A stretch of DNA of 51,329 bases from Actinomycetota bacterium (GTDB lineage: Bacteria > Actinomycetota > Acidimicrobiia > Acidimicrobiales > CADCSY01), in the NCBI GenBank assembly GCA_016781105.1, contig JADDRA010000053.1:1-51329 (forward strand), given 5' to 3'. The notes below the pieces were generated by a model that worked only from the letters and a program-made list of their open reading frames with translations, had not been told where the DNA came from and did not search any database. Position numbers and translations under genes: made by a program. Of the stretch, positions 7,812 to 15,724 are shown in pieces (position 1 is the stretch's first letter; every line of letters starts with the position of its first letter).

Positions 7812-8250
7812 TCAGCGAAGCGGTGGGAGGTCGGCCGTGGCCTTGCGGAGCAGGTCGCGCAGGGTGCGCTGCTCGGCCCGGGAGACGGCGGCGATGCCGG
7901 GCGGGGGCACCGACAGCAGCTCCAGGGCCTGCTCCCGCACCTTGGCCCCAGACCGGTGAGGTGGACCGTCTTGGCCCGGCGATCGGCCGTGTCGACCTGC
8001 CGGCCGGCCAGGCCCCGCTCCTCCAGGTCGTCGACCACGGCGGTGACCCACGAGGGATCGCAGTGCCACTCCTCCACCATGGCTCTCATGGGCTTGCCCT
8101 CACCGGGCACGAGGCACAGCAGGCCCCACCGACCATCCCCGGGGTGAGGGCCAGGCTGTCGGCGATCTCCACGAAGCGCCGGCGCTTCTCGGCGCTCTTG
8201 AAGAGCTGCACGATGCACACCCAGGCCTCCGACCCCGGGTCCTGCTCCAT
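7812..8250 (-). pseudogene. MarR family regulator with two frameshifts
   Basis: Three consecutive reading frames together spell a MarR-type protein. ATG 8250 gives a first part including LFKSAEKRRRFVEIADSLAL, but this frame then stops. The next frame continues with LVPGEGKPMRAMVEEWHCD and the wing DDLEERGLAGRQVDTADRRA. The third frame completes the C-terminal helix (AKVREQALELLSVPPPG) to the stop at 7812. The breaks fall near 8120 (TCGGTGGGG) and near 7952 (TTGGCCCCAG), both in G/C runs. It is divergent from the drrAB exporter, the usual place for a MarR repressor of an efflux pump. It is either a decayed regulator or two sequencing errors. Confidence 0.75.
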
Positions 8251-8294
8251 CCCCGGCGTGGTAGAGGGCGCTCGAACAGTGAGAGGGGTAAACG

Positions 8295-8323
8295 ATGACC
8301 GCGCTCAAGGCTGAGCGTAGGGT
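8295..8323 (+). promoter_or_regulatory. drrA promoter
   Basis: ATGACC (8295-8300), which resembles a -35 TTGACC, a 17-base spacer, TAGGGT (8318-8323), then seven bases to the GTG at 8331. A weak GAGAGGGG before ATG 8295 would be the alternative translation signal. Confidence 0.45.
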
Positions 8324-8330
8324 CGCTCGG

Positions 8331-9380
8331 GTGAGCGACGCGGCCATCGTCCTCGAGGACGTCGTCAAGCGCTTCGGCGAGGTGCGGGCCCTCGACGGGC
8401 TCGATCTGGCCGTGGCCCCCGGCACCGTCTACGGCCTGCTGGGCCCCAACGGGGCGGGCAAGACCACGGCCGTGCGGGTGCTGACCACGCTCACCCGGCC
8501 CGACGCCGGCCACGCCCGGGTGCTCGGCCTCGACGTGGTCGCCCGGCCCGAAGCGGTCCGGGCCCACATCGGCCTGGCCGGCCAGTACGCCGCCGTGGAC
8601 GAGAACCTGACCGGCCGGGAGAACCTGCGCCTGATGGGGCGCCTGACCCACCTCCCCCGCCGCATGGTGGCCGCCCGAGCCGACGAGCTCCTGGAGCGCT
8701 TCGAGCTGACCGGGGCCGCCGACCGGTCCACCCGGACCTACTCGGGAGGCATGCGCCGGCGTCTCGACCTGGCCGCCGCCCTGGTCCACCGTCCCCCCGT
8801 GCTGTTCCTCGACGAGCCCACCACCGGGCTCGACCCCCACAGCCGGCGCGAGCTGTGGGGCATCATCGAGGAGCTGGTGCGGGAGGGGACCACCCTGCTG
8901 CTCACCACCCAGTACCTCGAGGAGGCCGACCGCCTGGCCGGGCGGGTGGCGGTGATCGACGGGGGCCGGGTCATCGCCGAGGGCACCTCGGCCGAGCTCA
9001 AGGCCCAGATGGCCACCACCGTCATCGAGCTGGCCTTCCACGACCGCGACCAGGCCGGGCGGGCCGCCGAGCTGGTGGCACCACTGGCGACGGCCCCGGC
9101 CCTGGTCGAGGGCAGCGGGGTCGAGGTGCCCGTGGACGACGGTCCCCGCTCCCTCGTCGAGGCCCTGCGCACCCTCGACCGGGCCGGCCTGGCGGTGGCC
9201 TCGGTGGCCCTGCGCGAGCCCAGCCTGGACGACGTGTTCCTGGCCCTGACCGGGCGCCGGGCCGAGCGGGCCGGCGGGGGCGAGGGCGGCGCCTCCCGGC
9301 GCGCAGATGACGGCGCCCCGCCCGCTGACGACGCCCACCGCCACGCTGCCCTGGCGGGGAGGGGGAGGACGCCACGATGA
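8331..9380 (+). CDS. ABC exporter ATP-binding protein, DrrA type
   Basis: A 349-residue ATPase of a two-gene drug/lipid exporter of the daunorubicin-resistance (DrrA) family. Walker A is GLLGPNGAGKTT, the Q-loop is in GLAGQYAAVDENLTG, the signature is YSGGMRRRLDLAAAL, Walker B is PVLFLDEPTTGLD, and the H-loop is replaced by Gln (LLLTTQYLEEAD), as in other DrrA proteins. Residues after about 230 form the DUF4162-type tail ending REPSLDDVFLALTG. GTG 8331 is preferred because a TAGGGT box lies seven bases upstream; ATG 8295 would add 12 residues. It overlaps the permease gene (ATGA). The broken marR gene next door may once have regulated it. Confidence 0.9.
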   Translation: MSDAAIVLEDVVKRFGEVRALDGLDLAVAPGTVYGLLGPNGAGKTTAVRVLTTLTRPDAGHARVLGLDVVARPEAVRAHIGLAGQYAAVDENLTGRENLRLMGRLTHLPRRMVAARADELLERFELTGAADRSTRTYSGGMRRRLDLAAALVHRPPVLFLDEPTTGLDPHSRRELWGIIEELVREGTTLLLTTQYLEEADRLAGRVAVIDGGRVIAEGTSAELKAQMATTVIELAFHDRDQAGRAAELVAPLATAPALVEGSGVEVPVDDGPRSLVEALRTLDRAGLAVASVALREPSLDDVFLALTGRRAERAGGGEGGASRRADDGAPPADDAHRHAALAGRGRTPR

Positions 9381-10210
9381 GCGCGGCCCCGACCGCCGCC
9401 GGCCTCGGCGGGACGCCCGAGCTCGACCCGGCCCCGAGCCCGGGCACCCGGCTGCGCTGGGCGGTGTCCGACGCCGCCGCCGTGACCGGGCGGAACCTGC
9501 TCGCCTACGTGCGCGTGCCCCAGCTCGTGGTCTTCTCCACCATCCAGCCGATCATGTTCGTGCTCATCTTCCGCTACGTCTTCGGCGGTGCCATCCAGGT
9601 CCCCGGCGGATCCTTCGTCGACTTCCTGATGCCCGGCATCTTCGTGCAGACCGTCGCCTTTGGCGCGGTGGGCACCGGCGTCGGCCTGGCCGAGGACCTG
9701 GGCAAGGGGCTCATCGAGCGCTTCCGCTCGCTGCCCATGGCCCGCTCCTCGGTGCTGGCCGGGCGCACCGCCGCCGACCTCGTGCGCAACGTCTTCGTCG
9801 TCTTCCTCATGTGCGTGGTGGGGTTCCTCGTGGGCTTCCGGGTGGGCACCGGCCCGATCGCCTTCCTGGCCGGGATCCTGGTCATCCTGGCCTTCGGCTA
9901 CGCCCTGTCGTGGGTCTTCGCCCTGGTCGGGTTGAGGGCGGCCAACGCCGAGACCGCCCAAGCGGTGGCCTTCCCCACGCTGTTCCCCCTGGTGTTCGCC
10001 TCGTCGGCCTTCGTGCCCGTCGAGTCCATGCCGGGCTGGTTGCAGGCCTTCGCCGCCAACCAGCCGGTCTCGGTCACCGTCGACGCCACCCGGGCGCTCA
10101 TGCTCGGGGGGCCCACCGCCGGCGTGGTGCTCCAGGCCCTGGCCTGGACCGTGGGCATCCTGGCCGTCTTCGCCCCCCTCGCCGTCCGCCGCTACCGCCG
10201 AGCCGGCTAG
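9377..10210 (+). CDS. ABC exporter permease, DrrB type
   Basis: A 277-residue membrane subunit of the exporter. After a short cytoplasmic N-terminus with the conserved elbow WAVSDAAAVTGRNLLAYVRV come six helices, including VVFSTIQPIMFVLIFRYVFGGA, the DFLMPGIFVQTVAFGAV region, and VFVVFLMCVVGFLVGFRV. The loop EDLGKGLIERFRSLPMARSS is the coupling region of ABC-2 permeases. The last part (AFVPVESMPGWLQAFAANQP) is the usual ABC-2 C-terminal motif. The start overlaps the drrA stop, so the two are made together. Substrate unknown; relatives export antibiotics or lipids. Confidence 0.9.
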   Translation: MSAAPTAAGLGGTPELDPAPSPGTRLRWAVSDAAAVTGRNLLAYVRVPQLVVFSTIQPIMFVLIFRYVFGGAIQVPGGSFVDFLMPGIFVQTVAFGAVGTGVGLAEDLGKGLIERFRSLPMARSSVLAGRTAADLVRNVFVVFLMCVVGFLVGFRVGTGPIAFLAGILVILAFGYALSWVFALVGLRAANAETAQAVAFPTLFPLVFASSAFVPVESMPGWLQAFAANQPVSVTVDATRALMLGGPTAGVVLQALAWTVGILAVFAPLAVRRYRRAG

Positions 10211-10266
10211 CCGACGAGGTCCCCGGCCCGGGGTCACGGGTCCCCGGCGCGGGCCCTCCGGCGACG

Positions 10267-10272
10267 TAGCGT
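10267..10272 (+). promoter_or_regulatory. -10 box of the gene at 10280
   Basis: TAGCGT, then seven bases to the GTG start. No Shine-Dalgarno. Leaderless pattern as at other operon heads. Confidence 0.45.
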
Positions 10273-10279
10273 CGAGGCC

Positions 10280-10798
10280 GTGGCCGACGCCGCCCCCCTG
10301 CACGAACAGGAACGTGAGGACTCCGCCACCTCGGACCGGGAATGGCGGGTCCAGCAGGTGGGTCGGCTCGTGCTGGCCGGCGTCCTCCTGGCCGCTCTGG
10401 CCGGGGTGTTCGGACCGGGCCCGTTGAGCTGGTCGAGCGTGACCGGGGACGACGACCGGCTCGTGGTCGACTACTCCCGGTTCGCTCGCGCCGGTGGCCC
10501 CGTCGCCCTGGGCCTCCAGGTCGCACCCGAAGCGGTCCAGGACGGCCAGGTCCAGCTCTGGGTGAGCAACGAGCTCCTGGAGAGCCTGGAGGTGCGCCAG
10601 ATCACGCCCGAGCCCGACTCCCAGACGGTGGTCGCCGGCGGTCCGGGTGGGGGCGTCGTGCTCGTCTTCTCGGTGGAGCCCGGCGCCGGGCTCGGTGCCC
10701 GCATCGACGCCACGGGCGACGCCATCGGGTTCCGAGAGGGAGCCGTCGGGCTGGTGGGTGACGAACCGCTCAGCTTCGGTCAGCTCTACTACCCCTAG
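10280..10798 (+). CDS. Single-pass membrane protein of unknown function
   Basis: 172 residues. A charged cytoplasmic N-terminus of about 28 residues, one helix (VGRLVLAGVLLAALAGVFG), and a mainly beta-type extracytoplasmic domain (LVVDYSRFARAGGPVALGLQV ... LWVSNELLESLEVRQI) without cysteines. It ends with FGQLYYP. No family recognised. It lies nine bases before a DUF421 gene and is probably co-expressed; a small membrane partner beside DUF421 genes is a plausible arrangement. The leaderless GTG start is supported by the TAGCGT box. Confidence 0.7.
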   Translation: MADAAPLHEQEREDSATSDREWRVQQVGRLVLAGVLLAALAGVFGPGPLSWSSVTGDDDRLVVDYSRFARAGGPVALGLQVAPEAVQDGQVQLWVSNELLESLEVRQITPEPDSQTVVAGGPGGGVVLVFSVEPGAGLGARIDATGDAIGFREGAVGLVGDEPLSFGQLYYP

Positions 10799-10807
10799 GA
10801 GGCCGGT

Positions 10808-11248
10808 GTGGACGCGGTCCTGCGCGCGGGGTGCATCTACCTGTTCCTCCTCGTGGTCTTCCGCGTGGCCGGCAAGCGGACCCTGGCGGAGGTCACCCCG
10901 TTCGAGTTCGTCCTCTTTCTGGTGATCGGGGAGGCCACCCAGCAAGGCTTGCTGGGGGAGGACTTCTCGGTCACCAACGCCCTGCTCGTCATCTCCACCC
11001 TCGTCGGCATCGACATCGGCCTCGGCCTGGCCAAGCAACGGGTCCCCCGCCTGGAGCGGGCGGTCGAGGGCAAACCCGTCGTGATCTTCGCCGACGGGGC
11101 CCCGCTGGGCCAGCACATGCGCCGGGCCCGCCTCGACGAGTCCGACATCCTGGAGGCAGCCCGCACCAAGCAGGGCCTGGAGAGCCTCGACCAAGTGAAG
11201 TTCGCCGTCCTCGAGCGCTCGGGAGGGATCTCCATCATCCCCCGGTGA
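10808..11248 (+). CDS. DUF421 (YetF/YcaP-type) membrane protein
   Basis: A 146-residue protein. Residues 1-75 hold three membrane helices with the family signature [20 protein letters not shown] followed by [11 protein letters not shown]. Residues 85-146 are the small cytoplasmic DUF421 domain ([12 protein letters not shown], then [13 protein letters not shown] and the C-terminal strand [13 protein letters not shown]). The GTG at 10808 has a good AGGAGG six bases upstream, unlike most starts here. Relatives include Bacillus YetF-type proteins linked to spores and envelope; the biochemical role is unknown. Its last 14 bases overlap the convergent phosphoesterase-like gene. Confidence 0.9.
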   Translation: MDAVLRAGCIYLFLLVVFRVAGKRTLAEVTPFEFVLFLVIGEATQQGLLGEDFSVTNALLVISTLVGIDIGLGLAKQRVPRLERAVEGKPVVIFADGAPLGQHMRRARLDESDILEAARTKQGLESLDQVKFAVLERSGGISIIPR

Positions 11249-13076
11249 TGCGGACGGGCTCCTCGATGAGGTGGGTCTCGAGAGGGCCGTCGGGCTCGAA
11301 CCAGGGTGCCTCGGGCAGGCCGTCGGGGCAGAGCCTCCAGCGCCGACCGACGCGGTCGATGCCCACCGGGTACAGGGTGAGGACGCCGTCGGCGCCGATG
11401 TGCAGGCGCACGAAGTGCTTGAGGTCGGCGTGGTGCAGGGGGGCAAAGGCCTCGTTGCCGTGGAAGCCCAGGCAGTTGGTGGCCCACAGGTAGCCCGACA
11501 TGCCGAGCGTCCCCGCCAGACCGCCCAGCACCGCCACCAGCCCGAGGAAGACCGCCACCGAGGGCAGGGTGGTCAGCTGGAGCGACGACGCCAGGCGGGA
11601 CGAGACGATCATGATCCCGGCCACGCTGGCCAGCTGCAGGGACCCGTGCACGGCACCCAGCGCCACCCGGGTGAAGCCACTGGCCTCGTGGGCGAAGCGG
11701 ACCATGGCCCCGAGCGTGAGGACCATGAGCAGGATCAACAGGAAGGCGGTGGGGCTGGCCCAGACCGCGGTCCAGAGGTCACCGAGCCCGAGGGCCCGAT
11801 GGGCGTCGCCGAGGTGCAGTCCCAGCATGAACGCCAGCAGCACCTGGACGGTGCCGAAGAGGGCGGCCAGAGGAAGGTTGTAGGGAGGCAGGAGCCAGAC
11901 CCGCTTGCGCAACCCCCGGGAGACGGCCGCCGACGGGTAGGTGGCCACCCGGCGGAACCGGGCCTCGCAGTCCTCGCCGGGCATCTCCATGTGCTCGGGC
12001 AGGTGGTGGGTGGGGTGCAGGAACGCACCACCCCCGCCCGAGGTGACGTGGTGGCGGATCCCCTCCTCCTCCTCCTCGTAGCGGCAGTAGTGGTGCTTGC
12101 CGCTCTGCAGGTAGAGCACCACGCGCGCGCCGGTGGGCTCGATGACCTGGCGCTCGATGTACTCGAGGTTGCGGTCGGAGTACGACTCGGCCTTGCTGCG
12201 ACCGCTCTCGACCTCCTTGGCCACGCACAGCACGATGCGGTCGCCGGGCGCCACCCGCTCGGACGCCACGTCGTGGAAGTAGCGGAGCTGGGCCTCGTCG
12301 AGGTAGGCGCCGAACTGGATGTCGATGCCCCACAGCCACCAGCGGTGGGGGAGCTGCACGGCGAAGTAGCTCCGGCGCTGGCGGGTCTTCCAGCCCCCGA
12401 TCCAGCGCCCCCGGCAGAAGATGCTGGTGAAGTTGTGGAGCCCGTCGTACCAGTCGTGGCTGCCGGGCACGGCCAGCAGCTCGGGGTTCTCGCCGTGGAC
12501 GCAGGGCAGCGCCGCCCGGTAGGGCCCGAGCGTGCGGTTCTCGTACTCGTCGCGCGTCGGCACCGGGTACGCCTGGTCGCCACCCATGACCAGGATCCGT
12601 CCCCGCTCCGTGGTCACGGTCCGCCCGGCGCAGTCCAGGTCGAGCTGCTCGGCGGCCAGGAGCCGGGCCACGGTGTAGGTCGAGTCCCACCCGTCGCCCA
12701 GGTCGGCCACGTAGTCGAACCACAGCTCGGGACCCTCCGAGCGGTCGAGGACCTCGGCCTCCACCAGGGCCTGGAGCTCTCGGTTGTCGGCATAGGACCC
12801 GAAGATGCCCGACAGCACCACCCGGGCGGCGGTGTCGACGAGCTGGTGGGGATCGAGCCACCGCACCATGGGCCGGCGCACGAAACCCAGCTCCGAAGGA
12901 GCCGTCGACGCCGGACGGGCGGGGCAGACATGATCGGCGCCCGCCTGCGAAGCCTCGGAGACGGACGCTTCGGACGTCTCGGCTGCCTCGGAGCCGGCTG
13001 CCTCGGTTGTCTCGGCTGCCCCGGCGACGGAGACCTGGGAGACGGCTGCCTCGGTTGTCTCGGCTGCCTCGGTCAT
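11235..13076 (-). CDS. Metallophosphoesterase-like protein with four C-terminal membrane helices
   Basis: 613 residues. Residues 1-48 are a low-complexity Ala/Glu/Thr/Ser tail (repeated [10 protein letters not shown]-type units). Residues 85-370 resemble a calcineurin-like phosphoesterase with altered motifs: [12 protein letters not shown] where DxH is expected, VMGGDQAYP for GDxx[12 protein letters not shown] for GNHD, and [10 protein letters not shown] for the final His motif. Residues 400-530 hold four helices, the last in [20 protein letters not shown], and a soluble C-terminus follows. The ATG at 13076 overlaps the thiolase stop (ATGA), which supports this start. It is third in a ctaG-thiolase-phosphoesterase operon. 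The substrate is unknown; a membrane-bound phosphoesterase role is inference. Confidence 0.7.
   Translation of the reverse strand: MTEAAETTEAAVSQVSVAGAAETTEAAGSEAAETSEASVSEASQAGADHVCPARPASTAPSELGFVRRPMVRWLDPHQLVDTAARVVLSGIFGSYADNRELQALVEAEVLDRSEGPELWFDYVADLGDGWDSTYTVARLLAAEQLDLDCAGRTVTTERGRILVMGGDQAYPVPTRDEYENRTLGPYRAALPCVHGENPELLAVPGSHDWYDGLHNFTSIFCRGRWIGGWKTRQRRSYFAVQLPHRWWLWGIDIQFGAYLDEAQLRYFHDVASERVAPGDRIVLCVAKEVESGRSKAESYSDRNLEYIERQVIEPTGARVVLYLQSGKHHYCRYEEEEEGIRHHVTSGGGGAFLHPTHHLPEHMEMPGEDCEARFRRVATYPSAAVSRGLRKRVWLLPPYNLPLAALFGTVQVLLAFMLGLHLGDAHRALGLGDLWTAVWASPTAFLLILLMVLTLGAMVRFAHEASGFTRVALGAVHGSLQLASVAGIMIVSSRLASSLQLTTLPSVAVFLGLVAVLGGLAGTLGMSGYLWATNCLGFHGNEAFAPLHHADLKHFVRLHIGADGVLTLYPVGIDRVGRRWRLCPDGLPEAPWFEPDGPLETHLIEEPVRITGG
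12996..13068. repeat. 25-bp direct repeat in the phosphoesterase N-terminal coding region
   Basis: GGCTGCCTCGGTTGTCTCGG followed by CTGCC occurs at 12996-13020 and again at 13044-13068, a 48-base period. This is the DNA behind the repetitive Ala/Glu/Thr N-terminus. Shorter CGGCTGCCTCGG fragments flank it. Confidence 0.8.
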
Positions 13077-14293
13077 GCGCGCCCGCCCCCCATGCCCTCC
13101 ACCACCACGGCCGCGCCCGTCCCGCCCAGGCCCCCGAGCGCGGCCACACCGTAGCGCCCCCGCCCCTCAGCCAGGCGGTGGACCAGGCGGGCGACCATGG
13201 CGACACCCTCGGCGCCGGGAGCCAGGCCCCGGGCGAGAGCACCCCCGTCCACGTTGACCCGCTGGGGGCCCAACCCCAACTCGGCCATCCAGTCGAGCGC
13301 GACCGGCGCGAAGCACTCGTCGACCTCGAAGCGGTCCACGCCGGTCGCGGCCAGGCCGGCGCGCGACAGGGCCGTGGTCGTCGCCGGCACCACCGCGCCG
13401 AGCATGCGCACGGGATCGACCGCCGCGGCGGCGGTGGCCACGACCCGAGCCAGCGGGTCCAGGCCCAGGCCCTGCGCCCGCTCCTCGCCCATCAGGACGA
13501 CGGCGGCGGCGGCGTCGGCGGCGGGGGCGCAGTGGGCGGCGGTGAGGCGCCCCCCGGGCACGAACATCGGGCGGCTCTCGACCGCATCAGCTCCGGGAGG
13601 GGAGCCCCCGTCCCGGGAGGCGCCCACCAGCTCGTCAGCCTGCACGCAGCCGTCGTCGACGACCACCTGCCGGCGCTCCCGGTCCCAGCCCTTGGCCCGG
13701 ACGGCGACCATCTCCGGGTCGGGGCCGACCCGAGCGGCGGAGCGGGCCCGGCGCCGGCTCTCGGCCACCCAGGCGTCGAGGTTGTCGCGATCCAGGCCCC
13801 GGCGCTCGGCCAGAGCCTCGGCCGCGACACCGGGGGGGACCAGGCCGCCCACCCCGGCGTAGCGGCTCACCATCCCGGGACCGAAGGGCTGGCGGGCGCT
13901 CGGGACCCACGCCCCGGCCGGGGTGGTGCTCGACACCTCCACCCCGGCGGCCACCACCACCTCGGCCGCCCCCGAGCCGATGGCACCGGCGGCCAGGGCC
14001 AGCGCCCGCAGCGAGCTGGCGCCTTGGGCGTCGAGCGTGGTGGCCGGCACCGACTCGGGCCACCCGGCGGCCAGCACGGCGTTGCGGGCGACGTTGGCAC
14101 CCTGGTCGCCCACGGGTGAGGCGCAACCCACCAGGACCTCGTCGACGGTCGCCGGATCGAGGCCGGGACGGCGGACCAGGGCGTCGAGCACCTCGGCGAG
14201 GAGGTCGGCCGCGTGCCATCCGGCCAACCCACCGTTGCGGGCACCGACGGGCGTGCGCGCCGCGCCGACGGCGACCACCGGGGTGCCCCTCAC
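13073..14293 (-). CDS. Thiolase-fold protein lacking the catalytic residues
   Basis: A 406-residue protein that aligns with acetyl-CoA acetyltransferases along its whole length: VVAVGAARTPVGARNGGLAG at the start, VGDQGANVARNAVLAAGWP, and NVDGGALARG near the end. The residues that define activity are replaced. The nucleophile block reads TLDAQGASSLRAL where active enzymes have a Cys (Gly here), the GHP histidine block reads RGLAPGAEG, and the C-terminal CxGGG cysteine block reads AALGGLGGTG. The NEAF loop is DECFAPVAL. It is probably a non-catalytic or repurposed paralogue. The GTG at 14293 overlaps the ctaG stop, so it is co-translated with an oxidase assembly factor. Confidence 0.85.
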   Translation of the reverse strand: MRGTPVVAVGAARTPVGARNGGLAGWHAADLLAEVLDALVRRPGLDPATVDEVLVGCASPVGDQGANVARNAVLAAGWPESVPATTLDAQGASSLRALALAAGAIGSGAAEVVVAAGVEVSSTTPAGAWVPSARQPFGPGMVSRYAGVGGLVPPGVAAEALAERRGLDRDNLDAWVAESRRRARSAARVGPDPEMVAVRAKGWDRERRQVVVDDGCVQADELVGASRDGGSPPGADAVESRPMFVPGGRLTAAHCAPAADAAAAVVLMGEERAQGLGLDPLARVVATAAAAVDPVRMLGAVVPATTTALSRAGLAATGVDRFEVDECFAPVALDWMAELGLGPQRVNVDGGALARGLAPGAEGVAMVARLVHRLAEGRGRYGVAALGGLGGTGAAVVVEGMGGGRA

Positions 14294-15102
14294 CGGGAGG
14301 TGGCCAGGCCGGCACGGTCGTGGCGGCGGGCCACCCGTTCCTCGTGGCCCATCCACTGGGCCAGCACCACGCCGGCGAGGACGACGCCGAAGAGGTCGCC
14401 GGTGGCCCACAGGAGTCCGGCGCCCACCCGCTGGTCGGCCAGCGCCGCGGCTCCGGTGCCGTAGAAGGCGCCGGCCAGGAGCTCGGTGGTCCCGAGCAGG
14501 GCGAGCCCGACGATCGCGTGCACGGGCACGGCCAGCACGACGAAGAGCAGGCGGGCCCCGTGCGGCATGCGCCGGGGCAGGGGGTCGACGCCCACCGCGG
14601 TCCAGCAGAACAGCCCGCCGGCGGCCAGGAACTGGAGGTGCACGGCTGCGTGCACGGCCTCGTCGCCCAGCGACAGCTCGAGCAGGGGGCTGAAGTACAA
14701 CACGACGAGGGAGGTGCCGAAGAGGACCCAGGCGCTGACCGGGTGGGTGAGCACCCTGACCACCGGATGCTCGAGCACGGCCAGGAGGAGGGTCTGGGTA
14801 GGGCGTGAGGACGCCTGGAGGGCGAGCGTCACCGGCGCGCCGAGGGCGAAGAGGGCGGGGGCCACCATGCCGAGCAGGACGTGCTGGGCGATGTGGGCGC
14901 TGAAGCGCTCGGCCTCGGCCCCGGCCAACCCGCTCTGGGTGGCCAGGGCCACGGTCACCAGACCGGCGGCGAAGGCGATGCTGCGGGGCCGGCGCCAGCG
15001 CCGGCCCCGGCAGGCCAGCCGCCGGACCCCGCCGGCGTAGAGGGCGGCCGCCACCACCACGAGCAGGCCGGCGGCGGGGTCGAAGGCCAGCACCGGTCCC
15101 AC
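14290..15102 (-). CDS. ctaG: Cytochrome c oxidase assembly factor, CtaG (Caa3) family
   Basis: A 270-residue membrane protein with about seven helices, the length and pattern of CtaG_Caa3, which delivers or inserts copper during assembly of aa3/caa3 oxidases. Family features seen are the FDPAAGLLVVVAAALYAGGV start, FSAHIAQHVLLGMVAPALFA with two histidines, VHLQFLAAGGLFCWTAVGVD, and DQRVGAGLLWATGDLFGV. GTG 15102 is preferred over the track ATG at 15153 because a TACCGT box ends exactly seven bases upstream and the family begins just before FDP. It is divergent from ctaE-qcrCAB, matching its role in building the same complex. Confidence 0.88.
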   Translation of the reverse strand: MGPVLAFDPAAGLLVVVAAALYAGGVRRLACRGRRWRRPRSIAFAAGLVTVALATQSGLAGAEAERFSAHIAQHVLLGMVAPALFALGAPVTLALQASSRPTQTLLLAVLEHPVVRVLTHPVSAWVLFGTSLVVLYFSPLLELSLGDEAVHAAVHLQFLAAGGLFCWTAVGVDPLPRRMPHGARLLFVVLAVPVHAIVGLALLGTTELLAGAFYGTGAAALADQRVGAGLLWATGDLFGVVLAGVVLAQWMGHEERVARRHDRAGLATSR

Positions 15103-15109
15103 GCCGGGG

Positions 15110-15115
15110 ACGGTA
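15110..15115 (-). promoter_or_regulatory. -10 box of the ctaG operon
   Basis: TACCGT on the minus strand followed by CCCCGGC and the GTG at 15102. It shares the roughly 50-base divergent region with the ctaE promoter. Confidence 0.5.
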
Positions 15116-15138
15116 CCCGGCGCCGGGCCGCCATGAGC

Positions 15139-15144
15139 TAGACA
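15139..15144 (+). promoter_or_regulatory. -10 box of ctaE-qcrCAB
   Basis: TAGACA, then seven bases to the ATG at 15152, with no Shine-Dalgarno. The last base departs from TAnnnT, but position and context fit. Confidence 0.35.
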
Positions 15145-15151
15145 GAGCGCC

Positions 15152-15724
15152 ATGGCGCAGCCCATCGCCGCCGGCCCCGGAGCCGGCCGGCCGAGCATGC
15201 TGGCGGTGGGCACCGTCGTGTGGCTGGCGTCGGAGCTGATGTTCTTCAGCGGCCTGTTCGCGGCCTGGTTCTCGCTGCGGGCCATCAACACCGACTGGCC
15301 GCCCGAGGGGGTCGAGCTCGAGCCGCTGCGCACCGGCCTGGCCACGGTCGTCCTCGTGGCCTCGTCGTTCTCCATGCACCTGGCCACCAAGGCCGCCGAG
15401 CACGGCAATCGCCGCTCGGCCACCCGCTGGGTGCTCGTCACCGTGGCCATGGGCAGCGCCTTCGTGGCCAACCAGGGCCTCGAGTACGCCGGCTTCGACT
15501 TCAACCTGGCCAGCCACGCCTACGGCTCGATCTTCTACCTCATGACCGGCTTCCACGGCCTACACGTCGTCGGCGGCCTAGCCCTCATGCTGGCCGTGGT
15601 GGGCGTTGGCACCGGTCGGACCAAGGCGTCGCTGGCCGAGGGGCTGACCGTCACCGAGTACTACTGGCACTTCGTCGACGTGGTCTGGATCGGGATGTTC
15701 GCCACCATCTACGTGCTGAGCTGA
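15152..15724 (+). CDS. ctaE: Cytochrome c oxidase subunit III
   Basis: A 190-residue, five-helix subunit III of the aa3 oxidase, the short form usual in actinobacteria. Recognisable blocks are VGTVVWLASELMFFSGLFAA, the short loop INTDWPPEGV, ATKAAEHGNRRSATRWVLVT, SIFYLMTGFHGLHVVGGLAL with the conserved His pair region, and the C-terminal EYYWHFVDVVWIGMFATIYV. It heads the ctaE-qcrC-qcrA-qcrB operon, as in mycobacteria and streptomycetes. Its stop overlaps the qcrC start (TGATG). Its ATG lies in a CCATGG palindrome. Confidence 0.97.
   Translation: MAQPIAAGPGAGRPSMLAVGTVVWLASELMFFSGLFAAWFSLRAINTDWPPEGVELEPLRTGLATVVLVASSFSMHLATKAAEHGNRRSATRWVLVTVAMGSAFVANQGLEYAGFDFNLASHAYGSIFYLMTGFHGLHVVGGLALMLAVVGVGTGRTKASLAEGLTVTEYYWHFVDVVWIGMFATIYVLS

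Noticed and set aside
7812-8069. 85-residue minus ORF as an independent small gene
   Set aside because: Its sequence is the C-terminal part of a MarR protein whose N-terminal parts lie in the two other frames just upstream.
8295-8330. ATG 8295 as the drrA start
   Set aside because: Possible because of a GAGAGGGG before it, but the TAGGGT box and seven-base spacing favour GTG 8331, and the added residues are not part of the ABC domain. Kept as an alternative.
8738-11446. 902-residue minus-strand ORF
   Set aside because: Antisense shadow of drrA, drrB, the 10280 gene and DUF421, all of which show clear motifs on the plus strand.
14290-15153. ATG 15153 as the ctaG start (overlapping the ctaE ATG in CCATGG)
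   Set aside because: An attractive palindromic double start, but the extra residues (LCLAHGGPAPG) do not fit CtaG, and TACCGT seven bases before GTG 15102 gives a better start.
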